Source of the DNA: Candidatus Rokuibacteriota bacterium
GTDB lineage: Bacteria > Methylomirabilota > Methylomirabilia > Rokubacteriales > CSP1-6
Assembly: GCA_016201575.1 (NCBI GenBank)
Contig: JACQCN010000033.1
Span: forward strand, 1 to 7,529
Length of the DNA stretch: 7,529 nucleotides
Reading direction: 5' to 3'
Below, in pieces: positions 6,094 through 7,529 of this stretch. Position numbers and translations under genes: made by a program. The notes beneath the pieces were generated by a model. The model saw nothing but the letters and a program-made list of their open reading frames with translations, was not told the origin of the DNA and made no database searches. Each line of letters begins with the position of its first letter. Within the stretch, counting starts at the first letter, position 1.

Positions 6094-6899
6094 GCCCGGC
6101 GCCGCCGGAGCCAGCCCATCAGGCCCCGGGGGAGGAAGGAGACCACGAGGACCAGGGTGAGGCCGTAGAGCATGACGTCCGCGCCCGCCCGGCCCCGCAG
6201 GGCGGCGCGCGTCGCCTCGGAGACGGGCGTCAGGACGAACGAGCCCAGGAGCGGGCCGAGCACGGTGCCCGTCCCCCCCACGATCGGCGGCAGCAGCCCC
6301 TGGATCGACAAGAGGAAGAGCCCGGGGGCCGAGCCGCGATCGGGGATGACGAGCCCGAGCGACGAGCCGACCGCCTTCCAGTTCACCGCCACCACGCGGA
6401 GCATCTCGGCGAAGGCCAGCGTCGCCAGGGAGAAGTACGGCCCCCGCAGCCCGTACCGGAACGAGAGCGCGCCCACGAAGATCAATCCGGCGACGTAGCG
6501 CGAGAGGAGGAGCACGACGCGGGAGAGCGGCTTGGTGAAGAGCGTGTCGGCCGCACCCTTCTCGAGCATCCGCGGAACGAAGAAGGCCGTGGCCGCGATG
6601 CAGAACAGGATGCCGAGTCCGCCGGCGAGCCCCTGGACGATCGCGGTCTGCACGCCCTGGATCACGTAGACGTTCAGGTCCTTCACGTGGGGCACGGGAG
6701 CGCTGACCGTGTCGAAGAGAGCCGCGTACGTGATCGACTTCCACCCGAAGAGGATGTGGATGCCGTCCTCGCGGAACCCGATCAGGAACGCCGGCGCGAT
6801 CAGCGTGATCGACGCGAGGACGAGCAGGCGGAAGACCTTGTTGTCCATCACCTGGCTGAAGGCGTCCTGCAGCAAGGCTCGTGCGACGACTCGCTTCAT
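6090..6899 (-). CDS. Chimeric permease: ABC-2 permease N-terminus joined to internally deleted LivM
   Basis: A 269-residue open frame whose two halves belong to different families. Residues 1 to about 145 look like an ABC-2-type permease of the NosY/multicopper-maturation kind: a first helix at about 22-42, a periplasmic-looking loop, a second helix at about 87-107, then FFVPRMLEKGAADTLFTKPLSR, a conserved cytoplasmic segment, and the start of another helix. From about 147 (YGLRGPYFSLATLAFAEMLR) it is LivM, continuing with VNWKAV, then IVGGTGTVLGPLLGS and the C-terminal PRGLMGWL. Within the LivM part, the stretch after APGLFLLS jumps straight to IQGLLPPIVGG, skipping what I estimate as 80-90 residues that include the cytoplasmic coupling loop. 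LivM is usually over 300 residues. The ATG at 6899 has GGAG 7 bases upstream and overlaps the ATPase stop (ATGA); the end overlaps livG (ATGA). It is in frame throughout but unlikely to work as either permease. It may be a true deletion fusion or an assembly chimera. Confidence 0.8.
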   Translation of the reverse strand: MKRVVARALLQDAFSQVMDNKVFRLLVLASITLIAPAFLIGFREDGIHILFGWKSITYAALFDTVSAPVPHVKDLNVYVIQGVQTAIVQGLAGGLGILFCIAATAFFVPRMLEKGAADTLFTKPLSRVVLLLSRYVAGLIFVGALSFRYGLRGPYFSLATLAFAEMLRVVAVNWKAVGSSLGLVIPDRGSAPGLFLLSIQGLLPPIVGGTGTVLGPLLGSFVLTPVSEATRAALRGRAGADVMLYGLTLVLVVSFLPRGLMGWLRRRRA

Positions 6900-7529
6900 C
6901 CCTGTTCTCCCGACACGAGGTGGATGAACGATTCCTCGAGCGTCAACCGTCGTTGGGTGATCTCGCGGATGCCGACCGCCGCCGCCCTCAGACGATCGAT
7001 CGCCTGGTCGAGCTCGCTCTCCGTCACCTTGAGCTCGAAACCGCCCGCCGTCGCACCGAATCCGGTCCCGATTCCGGCCATCAGGGTCGCGAGGTCGGCG
7101 CGCTTGTCGCGCAGCTCGAACTGCACCTTGCCCGTCCGCGGCGTGAGCTCGTCGACCGAACCTTCGCGGATCAGTCTTCCCTTGGACATGATCGCCACGC
7201 GGTCGCAGACGAGCTCGACCTCGGTGAGGAGGTGTGAGTTGAGGAAGACCGTCACGCCGCGCGAGCGCAGGTCGCGGATGACCTCGCGCACGTCGTGCCG
7301 GCCGACCGGGTCGAGCGCGCTCGTCGGCTCGTCGAGCAGGACCAGCTCCGGCTCGCCGAGGAGCGCGACGGCGAGGCCGAGGCGCTGCTGCATCCCCTTG
7401 GAGAACGTTCCCACGCGGCCGTCCTCGCGGCCGTCGAGTCCCACCGTCACGAGCGCCGCGCCGATCGCGCGGGGCCAGCCGTCGCGCGGCATCGCCACGA
7501 GGGCGCAGTGGAGCGCGAGCACCTCGCGC
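6896..7529 (-). CDS. ABC-2-type transporter ATP-binding protein, 5' end outside window
   Basis: About 210 C-terminal residues of an ABC ATPase of the CcmA/NatA/NosF type are visible. The signature FSKGMQQRLGLA, Walker B LVLLDEP, D-loop SALDP and switch histidine in NSHLLTEVE are all present. These are followed by a C-terminal extension ending LEESFIHLVSGEQG, typical of ABC-2 export ATPases. Walker A and the Q-loop, roughly 90 residues, lie beyond the right edge. The TGA overlaps the start of the next ORF as ATGA, and that ORF begins with the matching ABC-2 permease N-terminus. This shows an exporter ATPase-permease pair whose permease is then interrupted. The transported substrate is unknown; members of this group act in export or in respiratory enzyme maturation. 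Confidence 0.9.
   Translation of the reverse strand, partial: REVLALHCALVAMPRDGWPRAIGAALVTVGLDGREDGRVGTFSKGMQQRLGLAVALLGEPELVLLDEPTSALDPVGRHDVREVIRDLRSRGVTVFLNSHLLTEVELVCDRVAIMSKGRLIREGSVDELTPRTGKVQFELRDKRADLATLMAGIGTGFGATAGGFELKVTESELDQAIDRLRAAAVGIREITQRRLTLEESFIHLVSGEQG

Noticed and set aside
6094..6744. N-terminal extension of the LivG frame up to 6744
   Set aside because: It is a shadow of the chimeric permease; LivG homology begins at the ATG at 6093, which overlaps the upstream stop as ATGA.
1..7529. tRNA, rRNA, riboswitch or CRISPR array
   Set aside because: No cloverleaf, rRNA-like segment, known riboswitch core or regularly spaced repeats were found by eye on either strand.

Overview
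This is a GC-rich bacterial window in which nearly all supportable coding sequence lies on the minus strand. The gene content (branched-chain-amino-acid-type ABC ATPases, an AtuA-family protein, DUF4387, a hydantoinase-like amidohydrolase, a cysteine hydrolase) and the base composition resemble uncultivated soil bacteria such as Candidatus Rokubacteria/Methylomirabilota. That assignment is an inference from style, because no marker gene is present.

Reading along the minus strand from the right edge, the window opens inside an ABC-2-type exporter ATPase (6896-7529, 5' end missing). It overlaps by four bases an ORF (6090-6899) that looks like a join of two unrelated transporter genes: the N-terminal half is an ABC-2 permease and the C-terminal half is LivM, the branched-chain amino acid permease. 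The LivM part also seems to lack a central block. LivG (5368-6093) and LivF (4661-5371) follow, each with a four-base overlap. No LivH permease and no periplasmic binding protein are visible, so the importer is incomplete here.

A gap of 117 bases (4544-4660) carries a 23-bp imperfect tandem repeat and a promoter-like sequence placed so that the transcript would be leaderless. It precedes a compact three-gene catabolic operon: a hydantoinase/dihydropyrimidinase-like metal amidohydrolase (3113-4543), an AtuA/DUF1446-family protein (1742-3103), and a single protein that fuses DUF4387 to an isochorismatase-like cysteine hydrolase (660-1739). My working idea is that the amidohydrolase opens a cyclic amide or ureide, the cysteine hydrolase removes a carbamoyl or amide group, and AtuA/DUF4387 act on the organic acid part. 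The substrate is unknown.

Downstream of this operon lies a 3' remnant of an Amidohydro_2-family gene (474-641). It is followed by about 410 bases with no convincing gene apart from one weak candidate for a small membrane protein. The left edge holds what may be the last 20 codons of a plus-strand gene (1-63), possibly a transposase. The window thus shows several join-like boundaries: the permease chimera, its internal gap, the truncated amidohydrolase and the domain fusion. They mean either a genome shaped by deletions or an assembly artefact, and reads across the joins would decide.
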